Below are positions 18,538 to 27,204 of a stretch of DNA of 64,000 nucleotides, one piece after another. The stretch spans positions 17,378 through 81,377 of the forward strand of contig JAAXKN010000020.1 of assembly GCA_025612375.1 (NCBI GenBank). Direction: 5' to 3'. How positions within the stretch are numbered: position 1 is the stretch's first letter; every line of letters starts with the position of its first letter. Below the pieces are notes generated by a model. That model was not told the origin of the DNA, made no database searches, and saw nothing but the letters and a program-made list of their open reading frames with translations. This stretch comes from Ignavibacteria bacterium (GTDB lineage Bacteria > Bacteroidota > Ignavibacteria > Ignavibacteriales > SURF-24). Both the position numbers and the translations under genes were made by a program.

Positions 18538-18687
18538 ATGTTGTGGACGATTTTTGCCATTCTTTTGGTACTATGGATCATAGGGATGGCCAGTTCTTAC
18601 ACGCTTGGCGGATTTATACATATACTGCTTGCAGCCGCAATAATACTGGCAATCATAAGCCTGGTGCGTGGAAGAAGCGTCGTATAG
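18538..18687 (+). CDS. lmo0937-family small membrane protein
   Basis: A 49-residue hydrophobic protein. The start codon follows an AAAGGAGGAATGT ribosome site. The N-terminus MLWTIFAILLVLWIIGM and the central SSYTLGGFIHILL match the small lmo0937 family: two membrane segments joined by a short turn and ending in a basic tail (VRGRSVV). Members are common in Bacteroidota and Firmicutes; no biochemical function is established. The gene lies between the operator-like palindromes and the repetitive exoprotein gene, 73 bases before the latter, so the two could be co-regulated. Confidence 0.8.
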   Translation: MLWTIFAILLVLWIIGMASSYTLGGFIHILLAAAIILAIISLVRGRSVV

Positions 18688-18760
18688 CATACGGTTAATT
18701 AAATCATTAATTCATGTGTAATGCAAAGATACGATTCATTAACAAAGGCAAGGTGGTTTT

Positions 18761-20443
18761 ATGAAGATGAGGAAGCTTATCTCTAAACTAAATGTTTTGT
18801 TCATTTCGGCATCGTTGGTCTTTATATCTGAGTATTCCTTTGCCCAGAACGACAACACGGGCAATAGTACCAGAAACAGTTCAACCTACAGCACTTCCGA
18901 TACGACCAATAATACGGGTAGTCAGACCGGCGGTTATAATAGAGATAACACCGGTTCGAGCCGCGGCACAGGTATGAGTTCTGATACCTCTTATAACAGA
19001 AGCAGAAGCAACTCGGGATACGACAGCAATACCGGAACAAGCAGGGATACTTCTTATAACAGAAGCAATTCGGGCTGGAATAATAACACCGGAACAAGCA
19101 GGGATACATCATATAGAGGAAACACGGGAACGGACAATAATACCGGCGGATCACGTACAGGCACAGGTTACGGTACAGGCACCGGCGGAACAGGGACAGG
19201 AACTAGCGGCACCGGCACTCCCGGCACTACTGGCGGCAGCGGAACGGGTACTGGTACGGGCACTGGCGGAATGGGAACCGGGACCGGCACGGGGACTAAC
19301 ACCGGAACAGGTACAGGTACCGGAGTCGGCACCGGGACAGGAACGGGCACCGGGACAGGCACAGGCTGGGGTACTCCTCCGATTAACCGTGACACTACAA
19401 AAAGATCCGGAACACAGGACAATACAGGTTCATACAATCAGGACAATTCAGGCCGTGACAATACAGGTACAAACAGAAGCAGTGACGACAACACAGGTTA
19501 TCAGCAGGGCGGATCCAAAAACAAGTCCGGCAGTTCTACAGGTACATCGATGGGCAGCGGCAAAAAGGGAAGTTCTACTATGAGTGATACTTCCAGCACA
19601 ACCCATACCAAAAAACATAAAAGAACTACAAAGACCAAGGGTACTTCAGGATCTACAACAGGATCATATGAAGAGAACTCCAGTTCTGAACAGAGCACTT
19701 CGACAGGAACCTCTGTAAGAAGCGGAAACAAGAGCGGTTCTTCAATGAGCGGTGATACCTCAAAATCCACTACTCACAAGAAGCATCACAAGAAGTCATC
19801 AAAGAGCAAAAGCAGTACTTCAGGTTCCTCTAACACAGGCTCAATGAACGAAAGCACGGGCAGCACCGGCAATCATAGCGGAACAACTATGAGAAGCGGC
19901 AGCAAGAGCGGTTCTTCAATGAGTGATACATCGAAGTCTACCACTCACAAAAAGCATCATAAAAAATCATCAAAGAGCAAGAGCAGCACTTCAGGCTCTT
20001 CCAGTACAGGATCGATGAACGAAAATACAGGCAACAGCAGCGATCAGAGCGGGACTTCAATGAGAAGTAAAAGCAAAAGCGGGTCTTCTATGAGTGATAC
20101 CGGATCTGCCATGCACAGCAAAAAACATCATAAGAAATCCTCAAAGAGCAGCAGCAAGGGTACTACAGGTTCAGGTTCCAATACCGGTTCAAGCAGAGAG
20201 GGCAGTTCATCCGGATATGACAACAATACAGGTTCCGGCACAGGCTCAAGCTCAAGCTATGGCTCAGGTTCGCAGCAGATGAATACCGGCAGCAGCGGCT
20301 CGGGAACGAGCACCGGCACTTCCGGAACAATGGGCGGCGGAAGCAATACGAATACTAATACAGATACCAGCAAGAGCCAGAACAGCAATAGCAACTATAA
20401 CAATAACAGTTCAAGCGACCAGAATAAATCGGGCACAAAGTAG
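18761..20443 (+). CDS. Secreted low-complexity Gly/Thr and His/Lys repeat protein
   Basis: A 560-residue exported protein with a signal peptide cleaved near SFAQ (about residue 28). Three zones follow. Residues 30-130 are Ser/Thr/Asn-rich with [12 protein letters not shown] repeats. Residues about 130-205 are almost only Gly and Thr (GTGTGTGTG runs). Residues about 260-490 contain four degenerate copies of a unit of about 57 residues: Ser/Gly linker, [20 protein letters not shown] basic block, then [12 protein letters not shown]. There are no cysteines and few hydrophobic residues, so it is probably disordered. The His/Lys clusters could bind metals, polyanions or the envelope. No family is recognised. 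Repeats at the DNA level make length variation likely. Confidence 0.7.
   Translation: MKMRKLISKLNVLFISASLVFISEYSFAQNDNTGNSTRNSSTYSTSDTTNNTGSQTGGYNRDNTGSSRGTGMSSDTSYNRSRSNSGYDSNTGTSRDTSYNRSNSGWNNNTGTSRDTSYRGNTGTDNNTGGSRTGTGYGTGTGGTGTGTSGTGTPGTTGGSGTGTGTGTGGMGTGTGTGTNTGTGTGTGVGTGTGTGTGTGTGWGTPPINRDTTKRSGTQDNTGSYNQDNSGRDNTGTNRSSDDNTGYQQGGSKNKSGSSTGTSMGSGKKGSSTMSDTSSTTHTKKHKRTTKTKGTSGSTTGSYEENSSSEQSTSTGTSVRSGNKSGSSMSGDTSKSTTHKKHHKKSSKSKSSTSGSSNTGSMNESTGSTGNHSGTTMRSGSKSGSSMSDTSKSTTHKKHHKKSSKSKSSTSGSSSTGSMNENTGNSSDQSGTSMRSKSKSGSSMSDTGSAMHSKKHHKKSSKSSSKGTTGSGSNTGSSREGSSSGYDNNTGSGTGSSSSYGSGSQQMNTGSSGSGTSTGTSGTMGGGSNTNTNTDTSKSQNSNSNYNNNSSSDQNKSGTK
19150..19375 (+). repeat. Gly-Thr codon microsatellite-like tract
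   Basis: About 225 bases of near-repeating GGNACN hexamers encode alternating Gly-Thr inside the repetitive exoprotein. Synonymous codons vary (GGCACC, GGAACG, GGTACA), so the DNA is less uniform than the peptide. This suggests selection on the Gly-Thr pattern rather than recent slippage. Confidence 0.75.
19540..20215 (+). repeat. Four degenerate coding repeats of about 172 bp
   Basis: Four successive units encode the MSDTS...[11 protein letters not shown]...SGSS module. The second and third copies are nearly identical in peptide and similar in DNA; the first and fourth are diverged. The period is about 171-174 bases. Confidence 0.75.
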
Positions 20444-20637
20444 ATATTTCTGATTGAAGAGGGCTGATGTGTTCTTATATATAATTTGAAGAAAAGAGGA
20501 TAGGAAAGAACCAACGACTTTCCGGTTTATATCTGTTAAGACTGACATTATTCCGGTAAAACTCTTAGAATGCTGAAAACAGATAAAGACACAAGATACA
20601 ATCAGAGCTTGATTCCATCCTGTCCTTTGTTGCAGAA

Positions 20638-20676
20638 GGAAGTAAATTGAGGGTGAAAATCCCTCAGTTTACTTCC
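20638..20676 (+). terminator. Strong hairpin, possible terminator
   Basis: A 16-bp stem (arms 20638-20653 and 20661-20676, a single G:U pair) encloses a 7-base loop. It lies 42 bases before the start of the 221-residue protein gene. No T run follows directly (ATAATAAATATC). It may still end the upstream transcript or fold in the leader of the next gene. Confidence 0.5.
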
Positions 20677-20717
20677 ATAATAAATATCATAAAAAAAATT
20701 GAATAAGGAATTTAGAG

Positions 20718-21383
20718 ATGAGCCGCAGCGAAAAAGCAAAACTCGAACTATATACAGCCATTCTTTCATATCTGAACGAAAACAGGAACGTTACCTGCAA
20801 TATAAGAGCTTTTATGTGGTCCATTTCAAAATTCCGCAAGCTTACTGAAGAGATCAGATGCAAGCAGATGGAACTTTCATCGGAATCGCTGGAGAAGTCA
20901 CTCCAGGTATCCAAAGCTAAAGACGATCTGATACTTCTCCTTCTGCCCGTTATTACTTCACTTCACAACTATGCAAAGGAAACAAAGGACGTCCAGCTTA
21001 AGTCGACAACAAGGGTAACTTACAGTCAGATTGTAAGAATACAGGACAGGGAGCTTATTGAAAAGACTCTGATGATTACGCGGCTTGCTGAAAAATACAT
21101 GACAAGGATGAGGCGTCAGGAGATAACAATCCACACGCTTCAGAACCTCAGGTATAAAGCTGAAAAGTTCAGGCTCCTTTTAGAAGACAGGTTCTTCAGC
21201 TTTATTTCAAGCAGTGCGCTTCTTGCAATGAACGCCCTTTTTGCCGAAGCCGACAAGATGCTTTATAATTTTATAGACAACTTTGTTGAGAGCCTTTCGG
21301 AAGGCTATCCGGAATTCCACCGCAATTACCTGAAGATAAGAAACTTTCAGGCGCGTGAGAAAAAAGCGGCATTGTCAGAATAA
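20718..21383 (+). CDS. Helical protein of unknown function
   Basis: A 221-residue, strongly charged, mostly helical cytoplasmic protein with no signal peptide and no membrane segment. Arg, Lys, Glu and Leu dominate, with heptad-like stretches around residues 35-70 and 105-150 (IRIQDRELIEKTLMITRLAE). No catalytic motif is visible and I do not recognise a family. It starts 8 bases after a poor GGAA-type site and lies between a strong hairpin and the SpoIIE-type phosphatase, 225 bases upstream of the latter. A role as a signalling partner of that phosphatase is possible but unsupported beyond proximity. Confidence 0.6.
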   Translation: MSRSEKAKLELYTAILSYLNENRNVTCNIRAFMWSISKFRKLTEEIRCKQMELSSESLEKSLQVSKAKDDLILLLLPVITSLHNYAKETKDVQLKSTTRVTYSQIVRIQDRELIEKTLMITRLAEKYMTRMRRQEITIHTLQNLRYKAEKFRLLLEDRFFSFISSSALLAMNALFAEADKMLYNFIDNFVESLSEGYPEFHRNYLKIRNFQAREKKAALSE

Positions 21384-21608
21384 AATGATTTTGCTTTTGC
21401 GCAATGTGTAATTTATAAATTCATAGCAAATTTGGGTTAAGTTCCTTTTCCGGGGATCGGTCTATCCGTTCAGGGACCGTAAACTTTCTCATATTTCACC
21501 TCAGAAAAATCTTCATTATATTTATAGCTAAATTATTCCTTTTAGGAACAACAGGCGTTTCTATCCGTCTTAATTACTGTCAAGAAAAGAAATAATGGAG
21601 AATTTGTT

Positions 21609-22730
21609 TTGGCTAAATGGCGTGCATTAAACCGTATTTATGAGATCTATACGAGCGACCTGAGCATGAAGGACGTGGAGAAGCTGATAAAAAGGGATGC
21701 TCCTGAGGTATACGACTTTTACGTCCGCAGGATGAAAATGCCTGAAGACAGCCGGAATTCTATTGAAAGGACATTTCTTTTCCTTCGCAACCTGTTCATT
21801 GAATTCCTGCTTAAGATGTCCCCGGCCCGCAGGCTATTCTACTCCCTGGCTCTTGTTTTCTTTCTGGTAGGTTTGCTCGGGGGGCTGTGGAACTGGGCCG
21901 TTCTGGGTTTCTTTATGGTAAACCTGCTCATTGCCTTTGAGCTTGCGGACAAGCTTACTGCAAAAGATGAACTGGCCGTTGCACGCGAGATACAGACGGC
22001 CTTAATGCCCAGGCACGCACCCGAGAACAGCATGTTTGACATAGCCTGTTATTCCGAGCCCGCAAGAGAGGTGGGAGGGGATTATTACGACTTCATCTGT
22101 CCTGAAAGCCAGAAGGATAAAATGTACATTGTAATTGGCGACATTTCGGGAAAAGGGATGGGGGCCGCACTTTATATGGTGCAGGTGCAGGCTATACTGA
22201 AATATATTTCGAACACCTGTGTGAGTCCTAAGGCCATTCTTTCAGAATTAAATAAAAGTCTGCAGAACATACTTAAATCCGACAGCTTCTTTACGGTTTC
22301 AATGGCTTCATTAGAAAAGGACAGATGTGAAATCTCTTTATCGAGGGCAGGGCACACGCCGCTTATTCACTACAGGGCCGGTAAGGCTGAAAATGTAACC
22401 CCTGTGGGACTTGGCGTAGGGCTTCGTGACGGAGGGATCTTCGACAAGGTTTTGGAAGAGATGGTAGTTACGACAGAGCCGGGAGACGTGCTTGTATTCT
22501 ACACTGACGGGCTGACAGAGGCGATGGACAGGAACCGGAATTTTTTCGGGGAAGAAAGGCTGATGAAGGTAATAGAAAAAAATGCCCACTTAAGTGCGTC
22601 TTTAATACAGGAGAACATCATAAAGGAGCTGGACCGGTTCCGCGACAGCACCATTCCGGGTGACGACACGACGCTTGTAATAATGAAGAGGTCAAGCTCT
22701 GCCGGGAAAAGCGGTGCAGTTTTAATTTAA
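21609..22730 (+). CDS. SpoIIE-type PP2C serine phosphatase
   Basis: A 373-residue protein phosphatase of the SpoIIE/RsbU class. The TTG start is supported by a GGAG site (21597-21600) at 8 bases. Residues 1-60 form a charged helical domain, about 72-110 hold two hydrophobic segments, and the phosphatase domain begins near 125. Its metal-binding motifs are visible: ARE--GGDYYDF, VIGDISGKGMGAALYM, LVFYTDGLTEAMDRNRNFFG, and GDDTTLVI at the end. These enzymes usually dephosphorylate anti-anti-sigma proteins in partner-switching pathways; no STAS protein or anti-sigma kinase is adjacent, so the target is unknown. Confidence 0.92.
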   Translation: MAKWRALNRIYEIYTSDLSMKDVEKLIKRDAPEVYDFYVRRMKMPEDSRNSIERTFLFLRNLFIEFLLKMSPARRLFYSLALVFFLVGLLGGLWNWAVLGFFMVNLLIAFELADKLTAKDELAVAREIQTALMPRHAPENSMFDIACYSEPAREVGGDYYDFICPESQKDKMYIVIGDISGKGMGAALYMVQVQAILKYISNTCVSPKAILSELNKSLQNILKSDSFFTVSMASLEKDRCEISLSRAGHTPLIHYRAGKAENVTPVGLGVGLRDGGIFDKVLEEMVVTTEPGDVLVFYTDGLTEAMDRNRNFFGEERLMKVIEKNAHLSASLIQENIIKELDRFRDSTIPGDDTTLVIMKRSSSAGKSGAVLI

Positions 22731-22735
22731 GTCTA

Positions 22736-23509
22736 CTAGAACATCAGTGTCCAGAGCACGTAGTCGAGTATAAGAATAAGTGCCGCTGAAAGTACAAAGG
22801 ATCTGATAGTTGAAAGCCCCACTCCTTCTGCTCCTCCTTCGGTTCTGAAGCCTATATGGCATCCCAGAAGAGCCGTAACGCCGCCGAAGATGACGGTTTT
22901 AATTAGTCCGAAAAGGAAATCCCCGAATACAAAATATCTTTTCACCGACTGGAAGAATACGGCAAAAGAGACGCCGAGGAAGAAGTTGGATATTACGTAG
23001 GCGCCAAGGACGGCGATGACGTCGGCAAAGACTACAAGGACGGGCATCATGACTATAGATGCCACGAAGCGCGGCATTGCAAGATAGCGCACCGGGCTGA
23101 TAGCCATTGTCTCTAAGGCATCAATCTGTTCTGTAACCTTCATAGAGCCCAGTTCGGCAGCAATTGAGGCTCCCACGCGTCCGGCAATTACGATTGCAGT
23201 AAGCACGGGGCCGAGTTCAGTAATAATTGCGCGGCTGGTTGCAGTTCCCAGGAATGACAAGGGTGCTACACCGCTTAGCTGGTAGGCGGCCTGCCAGGCT
23301 GCCACGGCGCCGGTAAAAGTTGCAATTATGAGTACAAGGGGAAGGGAATTTACTCCGATATGTTCCATCTGGAAGAGCACCAGGTGACGGTTTCTGAAGA
23401 TGGCCGGGAAATACCTTATAATTCCAAAGAGGAGGTTAAAAAACTGTCCCAGCTCCTGGAAAAAGTCCAGAATTTTCTTACCCAGATTTCCTGCAAAATT
23501 CTTAAACAC
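22736..23509 (-). CDS. Orphan MlaE-family ABC permease
   Basis: A second MCE-type lipid-transport permease of 257 residues, about as long as the one at 12.7 kb, with the same conserved blocks: ITELGPVLTAIVIAGRVGAS, AELGSMKVTEQIDALETMAI and GFRTEGGAEGVG. It starts with GTG behind a GGGA site. Unlike the 12.7-kb copy it has no ATPase or MCE protein next to it. It converges on the SpoIIE phosphatase gene with only 5 bases between the stops. It may use the ATPase from the other locus or from elsewhere in the genome. Confidence 0.88.
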   Translation of the reverse strand: MFKNFAGNLGKKILDFFQELGQFFNLLFGIIRYFPAIFRNRHLVLFQMEHIGVNSLPLVLIIATFTGAVAAWQAAYQLSGVAPLSFLGTATSRAIITELGPVLTAIVIAGRVGASIAAELGSMKVTEQIDALETMAISPVRYLAMPRFVASIVMMPVLVVFADVIAVLGAYVISNFFLGVSFAVFFQSVKRYFVFGDFLFGLIKTVIFGGVTALLGCHIGFRTEGGAEGVGLSTIRSFVLSAALILILDYVLWTLMF

Positions 23510-23796
23510 CTTATTCCCTTTTTTTCCAGCAAATTTACTTAAAAAAACTAAAACTAAAAAGCAGCAGTCTCAGTTTCAGATGTTCTTTCTACTTCCAATA
23601 CTTCACCACTTCGACAGGTCCTGCGACTTACTACCGCTCGAAACATATTCTTACCGCTGGTTACATTTCGGATGACTTTACGCTAAAACGCTTTAATTTA
23701 TAAGAAAAAGAGGGCGAAATTCCTTCTCCTTCTGTCTTAAGAAAAAGTTGAAGACTTCAAGCCAAATTAAAAGAAGCGTTAAAAAACGGGAACCGG

Positions 23797-26055
23797 ATGA
23801 AAAACAATATTTCAGAAACTGAACTGGCCAGGCTGATCAGTGATGATGCAATGAGCTTCAGGAACCGCATTATGCTATTCAGAGTGCACTGGCTTACCAT
23901 ACTTATGATTACAGTTCTTGTGACATTCCTGGCGGGAATATATGCCGTGAGGGCTCCCGATGTTTATTCCTCAATTACCATGCTCAGGGTATCAAAACCG
24001 CAGGGCAATATACTGGAAGCTCCCCTGATTGCAGAGTTCTCCGATCAAAAGTCGACTTTTGTGGAAAATGAAATTGAGGTCCTGAAAAGCTATTCCGTAC
24101 GCGAGAAGGTTGCTCATCTGCTTATTGATTCGCTGAAGAATAACCGGTTCCCGGAGTACTATGTAATATTCAGTCATGATGGGCAGATAAAATCCGCCAG
24201 GCCTGCCCTCCGCCCGGTCTATGAAATAGTAAAGACGCTCAGCAAGGTTGTCAGTATTGAACAGAAGAATAACCTGGAGATAATAAACATTTCGGCTGAA
24301 TCAGTTTCCGCATATGAGGCTGCGCTGATAGCAAATATTTACGCCAAGGTTTATCACGACATGAACCTGGGGTTCAACCGCCAACAGACGATGAATGTAA
24401 GAGAGTTTCTGGAAAATCAAAGCGAAGATAAACATAAAAAGCTCCTGGAAGCAGAAAACGCAATGAAAGATTACCAGGAAAAAGGAGGCATTGTGGCACT
24501 TGATGCGCAGTCCAACGCGCTCATCGGCCAGCTGACCGACTATGAATCCAGAAAAAACGCAGCAAAAATTGAGCTGACGGTTGTAGAAAAGACGCTTGGT
24601 GATTATAAAAAAGAACTTGCCAGGCAGGAGCCCCGCATAAAGGATTATCTCGACAAGTACGCGATTGAACCATACCTGGAGGAGCTCCAGAAACAGATTG
24701 CGCAGTATGAGGTGAAGAAGGACATTGCGCTCAATAACGGGACAGACAACAGCCGGGCAGAAGTGATTAACAGCTACAACATGAAAATTGACCAGCTGAA
24801 GGAAAGCCGCGACAAGAAGCTTGAGATATTCAAGGCAGGCATGCTTGCCTTAAGCAGTGATGAAGTCAAGCAGCTTGTCCAGAAGGTGCTGGATGCAGAA
24901 GTAAAGTACCACGGGCTTTCTGCTTCATACAATGTTATTAATTCAATAGTGAGGAATTATGAATCGGAGTTTGACGCGCTGCCCAAAAGGACGATTGACC
25001 TGGCAAGGCTTGAAAGGGAAAAGAGGGAATCTGAAAAACTGTACCTTCTTATACAGGAGAAGTACCAGGAGGCATTGATAAATGAGCAGTCGACTCCGGG
25101 CAATGTTCTTATTATAGACCCAGCCAGAATCCCTATGGAAGCATCCAGGCCGAACAGAAAAGTCATACTGCTGGTGGGTATAATGTCGGGCCTCCTTTTG
25201 GGATCAGGGTTTGTCGTGATAAGGAATATTTTTGACAAAACCGTAAAGACACCCGAAGACATAGAGAGGTTAAATATAAACCTGATAGGCTGGGTTCCCC
25301 GCTTTGAATACATCCCGGGCGGCGGGGAGAACGCTTCTGAATTTATAGTGCATTATAAACCGAACTCAGTTCCAAGCGAGGCTTACAGGGCCTTAAGGAC
25401 AAGGATTCAGTTCTCAAGGGTTAACTGGAACTCAATCAGGACAATCCTGATTACTTCCAGCTCACCGCAGGAAGGAAAGACGACATCTTCAGTAAACATT
25501 GCCGGAAGCTTTGCGCAGGCGGGGAAAAGGACAGTAATAATTGACTGTGATCTGAGGAAGCCAAGAGTGCACAAGGTGTTAAATCAGTTCAAGGCGCCGG
25601 GACTGGTGGAATACATATTTGAAAAGGCGTCATACGAAGATATAGTAAGAAAAACTGAAACAGAAGACCTTTTCCTAATCCCGGCAGGGACAATTCCTAC
25701 AAACCCTTCGGAAATACTGGCCTCGGCACAGTTCATGGGTCTGATTGAAAAGCTGAAGGAGGATTTTGAAATAATTGTAATTGATTCGCCTCCCATACTG
25801 GCAGTAACCGATGCTGAAATTTTGTCGCGGATTGCAGATCTGTCGCTTTTAGTGGCAGCCGCGGAAATCACTGAAATTGATGTAATGAAAAGAGCCGCTG
25901 AACTTCTGCAGCATGAGCAGGGCACATTTATAGGCATACTCCTTAACAATTTTATTTATAAAAACGGCTACGGCAGCTACTATAAAAACTATTACTATTA
26001 CCAGAGCCCGGTGAGGGACAAAAAAGAAAGGCTGCTGACCTTCAGCAGGCATTAA
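23797..26055 (+). CDS. Polysaccharide copolymerase/BY-kinase (Wzz-Wzc type)
   Basis: A 752-residue inner-membrane tyrosine kinase that controls chain length and export of Wzy-dependent polysaccharides. An N-terminal Wzz domain with a membrane segment (about 33-55) is followed by a long coiled-coil periplasmic region (about 190-420), a GNVR-like Pro-rich segment and a second membrane helix near 450. The cytoplasmic BY-kinase has Walker A SPQEGKTTS (about 555-563), Walker A' VIIDCDLRKPR and Walker B IIVIDSPP. The C-terminal tyrosine cluster (GYGSYYKNYYYYQSP) is the expected autophosphorylation site. It heads the plus-strand glycan locus. Confidence 0.95.
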   Translation: MKNNISETELARLISDDAMSFRNRIMLFRVHWLTILMITVLVTFLAGIYAVRAPDVYSSITMLRVSKPQGNILEAPLIAEFSDQKSTFVENEIEVLKSYSVREKVAHLLIDSLKNNRFPEYYVIFSHDGQIKSARPALRPVYEIVKTLSKVVSIEQKNNLEIINISAESVSAYEAALIANIYAKVYHDMNLGFNRQQTMNVREFLENQSEDKHKKLLEAENAMKDYQEKGGIVALDAQSNALIGQLTDYESRKNAAKIELTVVEKTLGDYKKELARQEPRIKDYLDKYAIEPYLEELQKQIAQYEVKKDIALNNGTDNSRAEVINSYNMKIDQLKESRDKKLEIFKAGMLALSSDEVKQLVQKVLDAEVKYHGLSASYNVINSIVRNYESEFDALPKRTIDLARLEREKRESEKLYLLIQEKYQEALINEQSTPGNVLIIDPARIPMEASRPNRKVILLVGIMSGLLLGSGFVVIRNIFDKTVKTPEDIERLNINLIGWVPRFEYIPGGGENASEFIVHYKPNSVPSEAYRALRTRIQFSRVNWNSIRTILITSSSPQEGKTTSSVNIAGSFAQAGKRTVIIDCDLRKPRVHKVLNQFKAPGLVEYIFEKASYEDIVRKTETEDLFLIPAGTIPTNPSEILASAQFMGLIEKLKEDFEIIVIDSPPILAVTDAEILSRIADLSLLVAAAEITEIDVMKRAAELLQHEQGTFIGILLNNFIYKNGYGSYYKNYYYYQSPVRDKKERLLTFSRH

Positions 26056-26082
26056 ATAAAGAGTTAAGTTAACCGGAAAACA

Positions 26083-26123
26083 AAAACTGACAAACTAAAA
26101 CTGAAAAACTAAAACTGACCAAC
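26083..26123 (+). repeat. 14-nt tandem repeat upstream of epimerase gene
   Basis: Three consecutive copies (the last partial) of AAAACTGA followed by MAAACT, period 14. The array ends 4 bases before the epimerase start, where a ribosome site would be expected, and no Shine-Dalgarno sequence is visible. Confidence 0.7.
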
Positions 26124-26127
26124 AAAA

Positions 26128-27204
26128 ATGCACGACTATAAGGGTACATACGGACTTGATAAGATTGCCGCTTATTCCACAATAGAAGATCTAAAAAGAT
26201 CAGGCGGCAGCGTGAGCTATCCAAAGATTTCCGGCAGGAGAATCCTGGTTACAGGCGGAGCGGGCTTCATAGGTTCAAACATGTTGGAGGACTTCCTGAA
26301 AAATGACAATGAGGTTGTCTGCCTGGACAATTTTTCAACAGGCAAGGTTGAAAACATTAAGGAATTTCTCTCATGCCCGAAGTTTCACCTCGCAATAGGG
26401 GATATCCGTAACATTCAGGACTGCAGAAAAGCAGTTGACGGAGTGGATGTGATATTTCATGAAGCGGCATTGGGATCGGTGCCAAGGTCGCTTCAGGATC
26501 CGATTACCTCAAATGAGGTGAATGTAAGCGGGTTTCTGAATATGCTGGTAGCGGCCAAAGACGCAAATGTGAGGCGTTTTATATATGCAGCAAGTTCATC
26601 GGCTTATGGCGACTCGCAGGCTCTTCCTAAGGTTGAGTCTTCTATAGGCAAGCCGGTCTCTCCTTACGCTGTTACAAAATATACAAATGAATTATATGCT
26701 CATGTCTTCGGGCTGCATTATGGCATGGAGATAATAGGGCTGAGGTATTTTAACGTATTCGGCCCGAAGCAGAATCCCGAAGGAGCATATGCTGCCGTGA
26801 TACCAAAGTTTACTGCACTGCTGATGTCGCACAAGGCGCCAATGGTCAACGGCGACGGCAATATTTCGCGTGATTTTACGTATGTGGAAAATGTTATTCA
26901 GATGAATCACCTGGCTGCAGTGTGCAAAAATGAGGATGCATTTGGAGAGGTATTTAATACTGCGGCGGGGGAGCGCAACAGCCTGAACTCACTTATTAAA
27001 TATCTCAGGGAGTACCTGAGCCGTTATGACCCCGGGGTTGCAGGTGTAGATGCGTGCTATGGGCCCATGCGCAGCGGGGACATACAGCACTCATTTGCAT
27101 CGATTGAAAAAGCAGAAAAAATACTGGGCTACAAGCCTCAGTTTAATTTTGAACAGGGATTAAAACTATCAATAGAATGGTATTGGAAAAATCTTTCACA
27201 CTAA
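26128..27204 (+). CDS. UDP-sugar 4-epimerase, WbpP/Gne-like SDR
   Basis: An extended SDR NAD-dependent epimerase of 358 residues. The Rossmann motif VTGGAGFIGSN (41-51) and the catalytic Tyr180-x3-Lys184 (SPYAVTKY), with SSSAYGDS before it, are present. The unusual 35-residue N-terminal extension and the YFNVFGPKQNPEGAYAAVIP block resemble the UDP-GlcNAc/UDP-GalNAc 4-epimerases of the WbpP group. It would supply UDP-GalNAc (or a GalNAc derivative) to the locus. Its end overlaps the flippase start by 28 bases. The 14-nt repeat upstream replaces a normal ribosome site. Confidence 0.85.
   Translation: MHDYKGTYGLDKIAAYSTIEDLKRSGGSVSYPKISGRRILVTGGAGFIGSNMLEDFLKNDNEVVCLDNFSTGKVENIKEFLSCPKFHLAIGDIRNIQDCRKAVDGVDVIFHEAALGSVPRSLQDPITSNEVNVSGFLNMLVAAKDANVRRFIYAASSSAYGDSQALPKVESSIGKPVSPYAVTKYTNELYAHVFGLHYGMEIIGLRYFNVFGPKQNPEGAYAAVIPKFTALLMSHKAPMVNGDGNISRDFTYVENVIQMNHLAAVCKNEDAFGEVFNTAAGERNSLNSLIKYLREYLSRYDPGVAGVDACYGPMRSGDIQHSFASIEKAEKILGYKPQFNFEQGLKLSIEWYWKNLSH

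Noticed and set aside
19168..19437. Minus-strand frame encoding a Val-Pro repeat protein
   Set aside because: It is the antisense reading of the Gly-Thr tract in the secreted protein; it has no start context or neighbours on that strand.
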